Source of the DNA: Rosa chinensis
Lineage: Eukaryota > Streptophyta > Magnoliopsida > Rosales > Rosaceae
DNA: 64,000 bases
Reading direction: 5' to 3'
NCBI RefSeq assembly: GCF_002994745.2
Contig: NC_037089.1
Location: forward strand, 83,972,347 to 84,036,346
A program made the translations under genes and the position numbers. Within the stretch, counting starts at the first letter, position 1. Each line of letters opens with the position of its first letter. Below the pieces are notes generated by a model that saw only the letters and a list, made by a program, of their open reading frames with translations, ran no database searches and was not told the origin of the DNA. Positions 22,000 through 34,013 of the stretch are shown here, piece by piece.

Positions 22000-23749
22000 T
22001 GCAACCGCATCGACCTACCACCGCATTAGCCATCCAAATATTTAGATGAAAAACAGTTTATAAGTATTATATGTTAGGCAGAAAAATCTACTAAACAAAA
22101 CCTAGCCCCTTTTTGATGAAAAAGTTCTCTCCCTCAGCCATCTATCTTGTCCATCTCGGTACCATCCTTTGTAGATTTCCTACCCCTTCAATCCAATTCT
22201 CCTCTCCTCTCTCTTTCTCACCCATCCATTCCTAAATCTCCAGGGGCCCAGAAAGAGCAATGTACTTAATTTGCTGGCTAAGATTGAACTTCGTCACCAG
22301 ATTTATATCAAATTCGGTCGATTCACTAGCTAGAAGATCTACGAACCCAGATGTTCATCTAGAAAGAAATTTGATGAAACACAAAGGAAAAGGTGAGATC
22401 TACTCAAATCTGAATGTGAGTGTTCGTCCATATCTTGCGGTAATTTTTTTTTCATTTTTTTGGTTCATTTGAGCTGTTCGTACTTCGTAGTATTTTTTTA
22501 AGATTCAGAGTACTTCTATATAAGCCAGCCATTTTAGAGAGCAGTTTAGCTCGACACAATCTTTTGTTAAATTGGTGAGCTTGATCCAAAGTTTTAGTCT
22601 TTGTAATGTCTGTAGATTTGGTGCTATCCTATGCAATGAATCCTAGGTAATTTCAAGTTAGTTATGGACAAATCTAGTCTCATTTATAAATAGTATATGC
22701 ATTCATCATCCAATTCGTGTTTACCAAATTGTGATCCAAAATTGTTTTGCTTCAAATTGTGATCCAATATTATTTTGGTATTCTAAATTGTGATTTACTT
22801 TGTGTTTATAATTTTCTGTTACAACAGTATTAGAGCATGATTGCTTTCATAACCTAAAATTGGTTTATATTGATTCTCTGGTTTGTAGTGTTTCCATGTA
22901 TGCATACTCACAGGTTATTGTGCTAGACTAGAGATGTAAGTTAGCTTATATGTTGAAACTATATCCTTTATATTATTGGATTCATCTGCTTTGACTTGCA
23001 ATATTTTCATATTTTGGTCATTTATGCTGCCTTTGGTCTGCTACAAGGCAAAAGTTATATAAATATAAAAGGCCAATATATTCTCCTCTTTCATGAAGAG
23101 GTTTCAACTTATTTTAGTTCTTGTTTTTCTCTTTATTTTCTCCGTCTATAGTTTTTTTTTCCTTATTCATGCATTCCTTGCTCAGTAGTTACATTTATGC
23201 ATGACTAATTCATGGGAATTGGTTTTCTTATCAGAAGCCCTGTTGGCCAAATTCTTATGAACCTCAACTATTTGCATATGAATCATATTCTTCATCTAGA
23301 GTGTCAAGTTTCATTACATATTTGTTCTTACGTACTTGGCCAAGGTAATTTTGCCATCTCCTTTCATAATTCGATCTGATGTTGGCTTTTACTAATATTC
23401 CATTTTCTTAGTGTTCGCTAATATATGCTTTGGTAATTTATCCTCTTATTTCCTATATTCCCCAAAGGGACATATAGTTTTGCTGACAACAAATGATCTA
23501 TGTGGGTGTAGGTGATGACTGTTTGGACTTGCCAAGATGTTGACTTCAGATAATCTTGCTTGCGATGCACAATGTATTGAAGCTATCTATATCAAATGTA
23601 TCTTAATTTGGGAGAATTGGTAGCTGTATGTGTCCCAATCTGATATACCTTGTAGTTCCAAATCAGATATGATCTTTGGGTAAGCAGTGTACATTTGAAA
23701 ATCTTTTGGTCTTGATTAATGTTCTTATCTGCAATATTATTACACTTCA
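22000..23749. other. CACTA-2 left interior, no gene assigned
   Basis: AT-rich sequence without a recognised coding region. Short exon-like stretches with possible donor sites occur near 22260-22395 and 23230-23345, but I could not match them to a family. It may be the element's own leader and intron or captured non-coding DNA. Confidence 0.4.
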
Positions 23750-24857
23750 TGTTGTAGGAGAATTTTAATTGTGTTTATTATTGATAATAGGAGCCCTTTA
23801 AATAGGGAGTTACAAGGTACCCAAAAGGTAATAGAATCCGAATACAATTAAATACCTAGAACACTTTCCTATTACAACTCTAAACCCTAGTTTGCAGAGG
23901 CACACATTATGTCAACACTCCCCCTTGTGCCGCTCAAACTTGGTGATGACGCTTTGATTGTTGTCTCGTTAAAAACCTTGCCAGGTAACAAAAAACCCTG
24001 TGAGACAAAAATAACCCTGGTCGAAGGACAAAAAGAGCACAACATGTCTTTCACTCTTCGAGATCAAACATGTAGACATCATGCCTCCCCCTGATGTCAA
24101 TATCTCCCCCTGATTGCTACAATCATGGGAGTTCGGATAACTTTCTCAATCTGATGTTCTTCACATGTTTCTCAAATGTAGATTTTGGTAACGACTTAGT
24201 AAATAAGTCCGCTACATTATCCTCTTATCGGATTTGGTTCACTTCGATATTTAGAAGTGCTTGTTGTCATTTTGATGGAGGGGAGGAGGAGCACGGAAGG
24301 TGGCATTTTGCCTTGTGGGGTCCGATCCCACACTTCCGTCATTTCTTTTCTCTCTGTAGGGATAGAACAAGCCCATATCAATCGCACCTCTCAAATATCG
24401 AAACATTGTCTTTATACCAATCTAATGGCGTTGCGTTGGCGCTGAGCTATATCTAGCCAACAAGTTCATAATAATTGAGGTGTCCGATCTTGTATTGTGC
24501 TAAGTACAATAATGGGCCAATTGTACATAAGTAAGTACTTCTTCTATTAACACGTCTTCATCATCATCCGTGGGACGAAACGGATCCATTTTAGGGCCAA
24601 GACTACAGACGACCATGGTGCATCTTTGACTTTATAAAAAATGCATAAGCATCTATTGACACGGTATACAAGTTCTGAATCTAGACAAAATTGTGTTCTC
24701 CCAAGGTCCTTCCTCTCAAACTCGGATTTCAGGTGTTCAACGGTTTCCCTTAACTCTCAAGGGTTCCAATTATGTTTATCAACATAAACCGCGACAATTG
24801 CAAATCCGCGTGGGCATAGTTCATCATATCCCTTCCCAATCAAGTAGTCATTTTAGT
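23750..24857 (-). mobile_element. copia-3: 3' fragment of a Ty1/copia element
   Basis: A 3' LTR (23750-23917, TGTTGTAG to GTCAACA) is followed by the reversed polypurine tract CTCCCCCTTGTGCC and a degenerate RNase H to RT stretch closely parallel to copia-1 positions about 1024-2395. The fragment ends where the palindromic element begins. Many stops and deletions make it non-coding. The polypurine tract and internal region match copia-1 better than the LTR does. Confidence 0.8.
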
Positions 24858-24863
24858 GAGCAT

Positions 24864-27800
24864 TGAAGGAATTGTGTCCTAAAACAATCATTTTGATGTA
24901 ATTATTATTGTAATTATTATTAATCAAAAGGGAAAGTTTATTGTTCATTGCTTATATTTAATATTTTATTGAACAAGGTCCAAGGAATATGAGTTAAAGA
25001 GAAAGTAATCTAAAGAGTTAGATGTGTGAGACCTTTACTCTTTCACACTCTTATCCTAAAAAGTTCCTAGTCATAGGATTATCACTTGGACATTGATAAT
25101 CCGGAAAGACTAGCACATACTATGTATGCTCAATATGGAGGATGATATGTCTCTTGTCATTTGCGTAGAGACACTAATACAAGTATGTGGGTGCTCTTAA
25201 CTTAAAGAGTACACTGAACGAGATTATTAGAGTTCTTGTATGGAGTCTTACTTACATGTCAAACTTGAACTCTAAATTGCAATAATACAAATTAGTCATT
25301 TGACCTGAGACACCATAGTTGTCTTATGAGTGAATGGATTATCTCTTGATGATGCAATAATATTGTGTCCCTTAATGGATATAATAGATGCATTCATTGG
25401 TATAATCAATTCGGTCATAGAGACATGTGAGTGTACAATAAGGAATCTCTATCCTTAAGTAAATAAGGTGTATGTTCAAAGATGTGATTCAATGAGTCTT
25501 TGGCCAAAGCATTGAATGAGATTAAAAAGGAGTTTCTAATCACATTCTAAGAATCACATAAGAATGAAAATCATATTAGGGGATTGACATATCAATTCCA
25601 TACCCCGATGATGTGATTTAGAACATAGTGTTAGAGAAGGACCGTATTGTATTGTAATTCCAATTGAATAGGTTCTTTATCATTCTACATTAACTAGGGT
25701 AGCCATGATATGTTGCAAGACATCACTCATGACTTGTGAAGTCCCAATGATTAATAAACATTTATAATCCTAATAACAAGGGAGAATCAAAAATGGAGTT
25801 TTTGATTCGTAAACAAAATAGAATGGTTTCTATAAACTTCACTGCCTTGTTAATTAGAACCTAAGAGATTGCACACCATATAAGTGGATCCTTGAGATTG
25901 TATATGAAGAAGATTAAAAAAGAGTTGGTTATGACCAAATAATTAATTAGATTTATTATTTGGACATAATTAGGATTTTCGGGTAAAACCGAACCTATTG
26001 GGCCTAAACGATTGTCGGGTTTTTGGTGTGGACTTGGGCTTCACTAAGTGAGATTTAAATGAAAGCCCAAGACACATTTTTAGTGCCCAATAACATGTAT
26101 GGACCAGCCAACATATTGGCTTTATGAAAGTCAATATTTTTCTTTTAGTAATTGGAGTTATTTCCTATTATATAAAAGTGAAAGCATGGACATAATAATA
26201 AGTGTGTGTCTCCACACTATTATTTTCAGATTTGAGAGAGAGAGAGAGAGAGAGTTCTCCCTTGGTCCATTTACAAAATTAAAGGAAAGAAGAACACTTG
26301 CATAATTTCTTCTTTTCTTTCATCTTTCTTCATCTCTTGATTCACTTGGTGAAGATCCTTAGAGGCCATATTCTTTTGTGGCTTTACTTATTACATCAAG
26401 GAGAAGATTACAAGCACAAAAAGGAGTACAAGAAGGAGTTCTTAATTCAAGGTGCTTCAAGGTGGAGGAAACACACACAAGGAGAGATCAAGGAGAGGAA
26501 CTTTGGTGGTTGATTATACGCATTTATATGCGTGTAATTATATCTAAAACACTATAAATAAGCAATCCCCGTGTCAATTATTATGTAATTAATCCATTTT
26601 TATTCATTTTGTAGTAAATAATCGGAGTTGTGGAAACCGGACAAGAGGGTGCGAAAATGTGCAAATTGGAGTATTCTGACAAAATGATGAAAGTGTGGAT
26701 GCAGTCAACCATAAGTCAAGGCGGTCAAGAAACGCAGAAGTGATTTGGAGAAAAGAAATAAAGAAAAAAATAATAATAATAACAATTAGTTTTAATTAAC
26801 CATTGGTTTTAATTAACCAATGATTAAGCAAAGCTAATGACCTGCACGTTGGCTTCATTGAAAGAGGTTGAAGACCAAATGTTCTTGGTGACAAATGGCA
26901 GCACTACAATTAAACATGGTGGTTTAATTATGCAAGGATGGGTACTTGGGCAGCCAACGTCATAGCAAAAACCCATTTCTCTTTTATTTCTTTTTCTCCA
27001 CGCACTGCAGCCCACTTTTTGGATTTCTCCTCTCCTCTTGTTGCACGTGCAACATTCCCCAGCTCTTGTTATCCACCCATTTTCCCTCTCATATATAACA
27101 ACCCGACGATGACCTAATAGAGATATATACATTCCTACAGTAGTGGCCGCACACCCAGACGCCCAAGATCCCATTCCCTCCTCATCATCCTACAGCAGCC
27201 GCACCAAACCAGAGGTAGCAGCCCAAGCTGCTCTCTCTCATCCTTCTCATCAAACCCATCCCTTCCTCACCAAGATTTTCCCACCTCACTAAGATTTCAT
27301 ATTCTCATCAATTCCACAAATTTCAAAGGGGAAGCCCAAGCATCAAGAAATTCATCACCATTAAATTTGGGTAAAAGTGGGGAGCCATAAATCAAGGCTA
27401 GCCATAATTGCTTTATAGCAATTTGTGGCTTGTTCTTGTTACTCCTACTTCTCTTCACTTTGTTCCTCTTTAAATTTTGTATATTGATGTTTGTTTAATG
27501 ATGGGTAGTGAGTAGATTTGTTGTTGGGGGCTAGGGTTGTGTGCCCTAGTCCAAATTTTATGTAAAGGATGCCTATTTTAATGTCATGATGCAATTTAAT
27601 TTGTTGGATGCTTATATCAATTTTTGTTGGGTTGAAATGCATGTCTAGGAGCCTAGTCAACTCTAGGGTGTGTATTTTGAGCATGTCTAGGATGGAGCTA
27701 GAGGCTTGACCCCCTCTAATTCCTAAGCTAGAAACCTTCAATTTTGTATTCGAGGGGTTATAAGCATGGTGATTTACACCCGTTGCGTGAATGCGCGGGC

Positions 27801-28661
27801 GGGTCGCTTAGTAGTCTAATTCCTTGATCTTTAGGCCTCTTGATGTGAATTAGAGACCCTTGAACCGGCTCTAATTCATGCCAAGTGAGTTCCTATGACC
27901 CTTGAACCAGAGTAGGAATACCATAAAAGGGAATTTCGGTCCTTGAGCCTTGAAACGCCTTGGATACGACTACCGCCAAAGTAGAAAATTTGCATCTACA
28001 TTAGATTAGCTTCCGACACATGAGATTTGGGTGAAGGAACCTCCCTAGCACCCGACATTCCCATTATATTGTTCACACTTTTCTAGTTTAATTTCCTTGC
28101 ATTTTTATTAATCGCTTTACATTTTATTACTTTTTGTTAAGTTCAAATCCACTCTCAATCATTGAATCCATCGACTCATTGTGCATATTCACCTTGAGGC
28201 TACAAGTTAGTGGCTTTGAATAGGCTTGGTGTGAGCTAAGCCGAGCATTTCCAAGGCTTGGTGCTTTGATTGTTTATAATTTTTATTTTACTTTTTATTT
28301 TATTTTTTGTGCTTTTAGTATCCTACCGTCAATTATCTTGGTTAGGACCAACACCTAATCCCCGAAGTACGATAAACTAAGGTCCAAATACTTCCCTTAC
28401 TTGACAACGATTCGTACGCTTGCGAAGAGTTTATGAACCAAGTCAGTGGTTCACTTGGATCGGATTAAAATCACGCTCCAAGGGTGAGTAGAACATAAAC
28501 TACTTCTTTGTTCTTCCTTACTATGCATGCTATGTTTATATACATATCACAATAAGCCAAGATCATGGGTTAAAGGAATGGATTTTATGTTTAGTTAGTA
28601 GTTTAATGGTTCAACTAATTCTGCACTAATTAAAAAGTTTTGAAATACATCCATTCCTTCA
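24864..28661 (+). repeat. Left LTR of the palindromic element (about 1.86 kb plus insertion)
   Basis: The ends TGAAGGAAT and ATTCCTTCA are perfect inverted repeats, and the PBS starts three bases downstream. Length is 3798 bp including the solo LTR and its duplication, so about 1858 bp originally. A (GA)n run lies near 26232-26254. Short frames such as 26099-26305 recur in the other arm and look non-coding. Confidence 0.88.
26511..28445 (+). mobile_element. Solo LTR (1935 bp) with 5-bp target duplication GTGGT
   Basis: The block begins TGATTATACG and ends CCAAGTCA, with GTGGT on both sides (26506-26510 and 28446-28450). The right arm of the palindrome has the uninterrupted empty site at 31505-31512. 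It has TG/CA ends and no internal domain or PBS, so it is an LTR left after recombination between two LTRs. The size and the 3' part recall large Ty3/gypsy LTRs, but the lineage is inference. Orientation is not proven. Confidence 0.9.
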
Positions 28662-28663
28662 AT

Positions 28664-28677
28664 TGGTATCAGAGCCA
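28664..28677 (+). other. tRNA-Met primer binding site, left arm
   Basis: TGGTATCAGAGCCA is complementary to the 3' end of plant initiator tRNA-Met over 14 bases. An identical site lies on the minus strand at 31276-31289. Confidence 0.85.
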
Positions 28678-29224
28678 TTGGCTTAATTTTGATATGTTAT
28701 AAACATGGCTAAGTATGTTGGTTGATGTGATTTTCTTAAGCTTAGAGTAATATGTAATTTAGATCATAAAATTTGCTTTATCATAAAAGTTATGAAGCAT
28801 GTGATGTAAGGTAGATTTTATGATAACAAGAAAAGTTTCTAGAAATTACATGTAATAAGAGTTTTAAGTTTTATGAAACTTTGATGCATATAAGAATGTA
28901 TTAAGGGGTTCTATATGTTTCTTAATTAAGGTGTTAATCTTAGAAACATGTTAGATTATATATGCTTTAGGGTATGCATGATTTTTGGCTTCAAAGATGA
29001 AGTAAACAAGTGTTCAATGGAATAACACAAAGCTGAAATTTTATTTCCAGCTTTGGAACATGTCTAAACTAGTTATGAACCAGCTAATTTTTCATGGTGT
29101 TTGCTCTCACTTTTGATCCATAAATTCATGAATTGAAATTACCTAATAGTTAATGATGACATAAAATCATTTCCATGTTTCCCTCACCAAATAGTTGGTA
29201 GAGTTAGTCATCTTTACTATTAGT

Positions 29225-29425
29225 TTGTCTAAATTACCCACCAAAAGTTGGAATGAGATAAAAGACATGTCTCCCTAAATCACTCACCAAAAGTTGGTGA
29301 TGCATGATGAGAGACATCATCCCCTAAATCACTCATCAAAAGTGATGTGAGACATCATCCCCTAAATTACTCAACAAAAGTTAGTGATGCATGATGTAAG
29401 ACATCATCCCCTAAATCACTCAACT
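29225..29425. repeat. Minisatellite in the palindrome, left arm
   Basis: Three to four imperfect units of roughly 55-60 bp built on ACATCATCCCCTAAATCACTC and AAAAGTTGGTGATGCATGAT. The mirror copy is at about 30530-30715. Confidence 0.7.
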
Positions 29426-29961
29426 AATTTACTTGCATTAAATTAAAGTAATTTAGTGGTTAACTTATTTTGATTGAGTTAATTATGCTTGTTTAATTAA
29501 CCTTATTAATCTTGGTTAATTAAAGGATGATTATGGACTATGGCTTAATATAATTGAGCATGAGATTGGCCGACTATTCATTTTGAATGAATGTGGTTAT
29601 GTAATTAAAGTAGTTAATTCAGTTGGGTTATGTAATTAATTTAATTAATTCATTTGGTTGTGTAACTAAGTAGCTTATTTAATTTATTCAAGTTTGATTA
29701 AATTTAAATGGGAGCTTGTATGCCCCTTATCCACTCTTGTAATAGAAGATGGAGGCACATGAGGATGATCCAAAGAAGAAGTTTGAAGTCATCTAGCCTT
29801 GAAAGAAGTTCAAGTGCAAAGTGTAATAGCTTAGCTTAGTTATTTAATTTTCGTAATCGTTACGCGTAATTAAAATCAACCACCCAAACATGACCTTGAT
29901 CCAACATATTGGCTCATGTTGGATCAAACAACAAGTCCATAATCATCCTATGTGACCTAAT

Positions 29962-29991
29962 ATAGGATGAGCCAATATGTTAGACGAAAGA
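29962..29991. other. 30-nt spacer at the palindrome centre
   Basis: It separates the inner arm ends TGACCTAAT (29953-29961) and ATTAGGTCA (29992-30000). It contains GAGCCAATATGTT, which also occurs in the right arm near 30031-30043, so the spacer probably comes from the element itself. Confidence 0.8.
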
Positions 29992-31291
29992 ATTAGGTCA
30001 CATAGGATGATTATGGACTTGTTGTTTGATCCAACATGAGCCAATATGTTGGATCAAGGTCATGTTTGGGTGGTTGATTTTAATTACGCGTAACGATTAC
30101 GAAAATTAAATAACTAAGCTAAGCTATTACACTTTGCACTTGAACTTCTTTCAAGGCTAGATGACTTCAAACTTCTTCTTTGGATCATCCTCATGTGCCT
30201 CCATCTTCTATTACAAGAGTGGATAAGGGGCATACAAGCTCCCATTTAAATTTAATCAAACTTGAATAAATTAAATAAGCTACTTAGTTACACAACCAAA
30301 TGAATTAATTAAATTAATTACATAACCCAACTGAATTAACTACTTTAATTACATAACCACATTCATTCAAAATGAATAGTCGGCCAATCTCATGCTCAAT
30401 TATATTAGGCCATAGTCCACAATCATCCTTTAATTAACCAAGATTAATAAGGTTAATTAAACAAGCATAATTAACTCAATCAAAATAAGTTAACCACTAA
30501 ATTACTTTAATTTAATGCAAGTAAATTAGTTGAGTGATTTAGGGGATGATGTCTTACATCATGCATCACTAACTTTTGTTGAGTAATTTAGGGGATGATG
30601 TCTCACATCACTTTTAATGAGTGATTTAGGGGATGATGTCTCTCATCATGCATCACCAACTTTTGGTGAGTGATTTAGGGAGACATGTCTTTTATCTCAT
30701 TCCAACTTTTGGTGGGTAATTTAGACAAACTAATAGTAAAGATGACTAACTCTACCAACTATTTGGTGAGGGAAACATGGAAATGATTTTATGTCATCAT
30801 TAACTATTAGGTAATTTCAATTCATGAATTTATGGATCAAAAGTGAGAGCAAACACCATGAAAAATTAGCTGGTTCATAACTAGTTTAGACATGTTCCAA
30901 AGCTGGAAATAAAATTTCAGCTTTGTGTTATTCCATTGAACACTTGTTTACTTCATCTTTGAAGCCAAAAATCATGCATACCCTAAAGCATATATAATCT
31001 AACATGTTTCTAAGATTAACACCTTAATTAAGAAACATATAGAACCCCTTAATACATTCTTATATGCATCAAAGTTTCATAAAACTTAAAACACTTATTA
31101 CATGTAATTTCTAGAAACTTTTCTTGTTATCTTAAAATCTACCTTACATCACATGCTTCATAACTTTTATGATAAAGCAAATTTTATGATCTAAATTACA
31201 TATTACTCTAAGCTTAAGAAAATCACATCAACCAACATACTTAGCCATGTTTATAACATATCAAAATTAAGCCAATGGCTCTGATACCAAT

Positions 31292-33003
31292 TGAAGGAAT
31301 GGATGTATTTCAAAACTTTTTAATTAGTGCAGAGTTAGTTGAACCATTAAACTACTAACTAAACATAAAATCCATTCCTTTAACCCATGATCTTGGCTTA
31401 TTGTGATATGTATATAAACATAGCATGCATAGTAAGGAAGAACAAAGAAGTAGTTTATGTTTTACTCACCCTTGGAGCGTGATTTTAATCCGATCCAAGT
31501 GAACCACCAAAGTTCCTCTCTTTGATCTCTCCTTGTGTGTGTTTCCTCCACCTTGAAGCACCTTGAATTAAGAACTCCTTCTTGTACTCCTTCTTGTGCT
31601 TGTAATCTTCTCCTTGATGTAATAAGTAAAGCCACAAAAGGATATGGCCTCTAAGGATCTTCACCAAGTGAATCAAGAGATGAAGAAAGATGAAAGAAAA
31701 GAAGAAATTATGCAAGTGTTCTTCTTTCCTTTAATTTTGTAAATGGACCAAGGGAGAACTCTCTCTCTCTCTCTCTCTCAAATCTGAAAATAATAGTGTG
31801 GAGACACACACTTATTATTATGTCCATGCTTTCACTTTTATATAATAGGAAATAACTCCAATTACTAAAAGAAAAATATTGACTTTCATAAAGCCAATAT
31901 GTTGGCTGGTCCATACATGTTATTGGGCACTAAAAATGTGTCTTGGGCTTTCATTTAAATCTCACTTAGTGAAGCCCAAGTCCACACCAAAAACCCGACA
32001 ATAGTTTAGGCCCAATAGGTTCGGTTTTACCCGAAAATCCTAATTATGTCCAAATAATAAATCTAATTAATTATTTGGTCATAACCAACTCTTGTTTAAT
32101 CTTCTTCATATACAATCTCAAGGATCCACTTATATGGTGTTCAATCTCTTAGGTTCTAATTAACAAGGCAGTGAAGTTTATAGAAACCATTCTATTTTGT
32201 TTACGAATCAAAAACTCCATTTTTGATTCTCCCTTGTTATTAGGATTATAAATGTTTATTAATCCTCGGGACTTCACAAGTCATGAGTGATGTCTTGCAA
32301 CATATCATGGCTACCCTAGTTAATGTAGAATGACAAAGAACCTATTCAATTGGAATTACAATACAATACGGTCCTTCTCTAACACTATGTTCTAAATCAC
32401 ATCATCGGGGTATGGAATTGATATGTCAATCCCCTAATATGATTTTCATTCTTATGTGATTCTTAGAATGTGATTAGAAACTCATTTTTAATCTCATTCA
32501 ATGCTTTGGCCAAAAACTCATTGAATCACATCTTTGAACATACACCTTATTTACTTAAGGATAGAGATTCCTTATTGTACACTCACATGTCTCTATGACC
32601 GAATTGATTATACCAATGAATGCATCTATTATATCCATTAAGGGACACAATATTATTGCATCATCAAGAGATAATCCATTCACTCATAAGACAACTATAG
32701 TGTCTCAGGTCAAATGACTAATTTGTATTATTGCAATTTAGAGTTCAAGTTTGACATGTAAGTAAGACTCCATACAAGAACTCTAATAATCGCGTTCAGT
32801 GTACTCTTTAAGTTAAGAGCACCCACATACTTGTATTAGTGTCTCTACACAAATGACAAGAGACATATCATCCTCCATATTGAGCATACATAGTATGTGC
32901 TAGTCTTTCCGGATTATCAATGTCCAAGTGATAATCCTATGACTATGAACTTTTTAGGATAAGAGTGTGAAAGAGTAAAGGTCTCACACATCTAACTCTT
33001 TAG
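31292..33003 (-). repeat. Right LTR of the palindromic element, outer end truncated
   Basis: It starts TGAAGGAAT at 31292 and follows the left LTR in reverse to its base 25010, lacking the outermost 146 bp. It has no solo-LTR insertion. Beyond 33003 comes CACTA-2 subterminal DNA. Confidence 0.88.
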
Positions 33004-33004
33004 A

Positions 33005-33165
33005 CCAATGGCGATGGCAATTTTGCTGATGTCGTTGGTGGTATCGCCATTGATATTTGCAACGGGTAATTGCCGTCGCTAAAAATCATGCGACGGCGTA
33101 TTTGCCGTCGCAAATATCAATGGCCATGCCACCAACGACATCAACAAAATTGCCGTCGCCATTGG
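33005..33165. repeat. Subterminal hairpin of CACTA-2
   Basis: 33005-33060 and 33110-33165 are reverse complements with a few mismatches (CCAATGGCGATGGCAATTTT paired with AAAATTGCCGTCGCCATTGG). The loop of about 50 bases holds more GACGGC repeats. Confidence 0.8.
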
Positions 33166-34013
33166 TCTTTTGCGACGGCAAATTGACTTTCCGAGACGGC
33201 GTTGCGCCGTGGCCATTTGAATTCTTTTTTGTAGTGAGGACAAAATGAGGCTTACTAGGAGGTAGAGAAATTCTACGGTACCTGTATGTATGTGATACAC
33301 CTATTTACAGATTTAACAACAATTTTGTTGTCATTGTGGTAAATAGAGTTATTTTTTTGGTAATTTTAGTTCTATTAGAGGTAATTACTCTACCTATGAT
33401 ATTTTTACAAGTTTATGAACAAATTGTTGTCGAGGTGATAACTTTGTTCAATTATATGTAAATGTATAAAACAAATGTGATAACTTTGTTGTCAATGTTG
33501 TAAATTTGGTTCAACTAAACTTTAATTTTGGTTTAATTAGATGTAAATGAGTGTATGGTAAACATCCAAGTACTGTAGAAAACCCTGGTAAATTTCATGG
33601 TTTAATGGGTTTGCAGTTACAATCCTTTTTACTTTACTGTTTTATCCTCAGAAAGCATTCTTTCCTAAGTTTTTTATTTTATTTTAATCAAATACAATAA
33701 CTAATTTATTATGAGTCGAACTCATGACCTCCTACTTATAAAGGAGATTTATTCTTTCTTGAGTATATTCTTAGAAGTTAAATCTTGTTTTTGATAGTAA
33801 AATGGATCTCTTTTTAAGTTTTTAATAGTGATTCTCATTTTTCTTTTCTCAAAAAAATATATTCCTGCAACCTAGATTATATTTTCTTATTGTCAAACAA
33901 ATTCAGGTTGCTACCCTAGATGGCCATCCAGATTTGCTGGATGGGTTCGCTACATTTTTACGAGATTTTTCGCCAACATCGTCAACAAAGAACGTGCAGC
34001 AGAGTTCTAATTA

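Larger units (their letters stand above)
24864..33003. mobile_element. Palindromic LTR element: two head-to-head 5' halves
   Basis: The left arm (25010-29961) and right arm (29992-33003) are reverse complements with only scattered mismatches, separated by a 30-nt spacer. Without the 1940-bp insertion in the left arm, both arms are exactly 3012 bp. Each arm reads inward: LTR, two bases, 14-base tRNA-Met PBS TGGTATCAGAGCCA (28664-28677 plus; 31276-31289 minus), then about 1.3 kb of internal DNA without a coding frame. The outer 146 bp of the right LTR is missing. No pol genes are present. Confidence 0.92.
21789..33236. mobile_element. CACTA-2: 11.4-kb CACTA transposon with nested retroelements
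   Basis: The left end is CACCACAAAAAGAATT (CACTA mutated to CACCA), and the right end read inward is CACTACAAAAAAGAATT. A 3-bp duplication AGG flanks it (21786-21788 and 33237-33239). Removing it rejoins SIN3-like exon 4. Subterminal TTGCCGTCGC/GCGACGGC repeats occur at both ends (21820-21960 and 33005-33210), a classic CACTA feature. No transposase was seen. Most of its length is nested material: a copia fragment (23750-24857) and the palindromic LTR element (24864-33003). Confidence 0.92.

Noticed and set aside
26824..27174. A 116-codon frame inside the solo LTR as a gene
   Set aside because: It lies wholly inside an LTR, shows no family motif and its composition explains it.
24864..33003. 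Two independent full LTR retrotransposons inserted in opposite orientation
   Set aside because: The arms are equal in length to the base, the PBS sites face each other and the junction is one 30-nt spacer. No 3' LTR, polypurine tract or target duplication exists at the centre.
24864..33003. A CRISPR-like or bacterial repeat system
   Set aside because: Repeats are few and long with no regular spacers, and the context is plant nuclear DNA.
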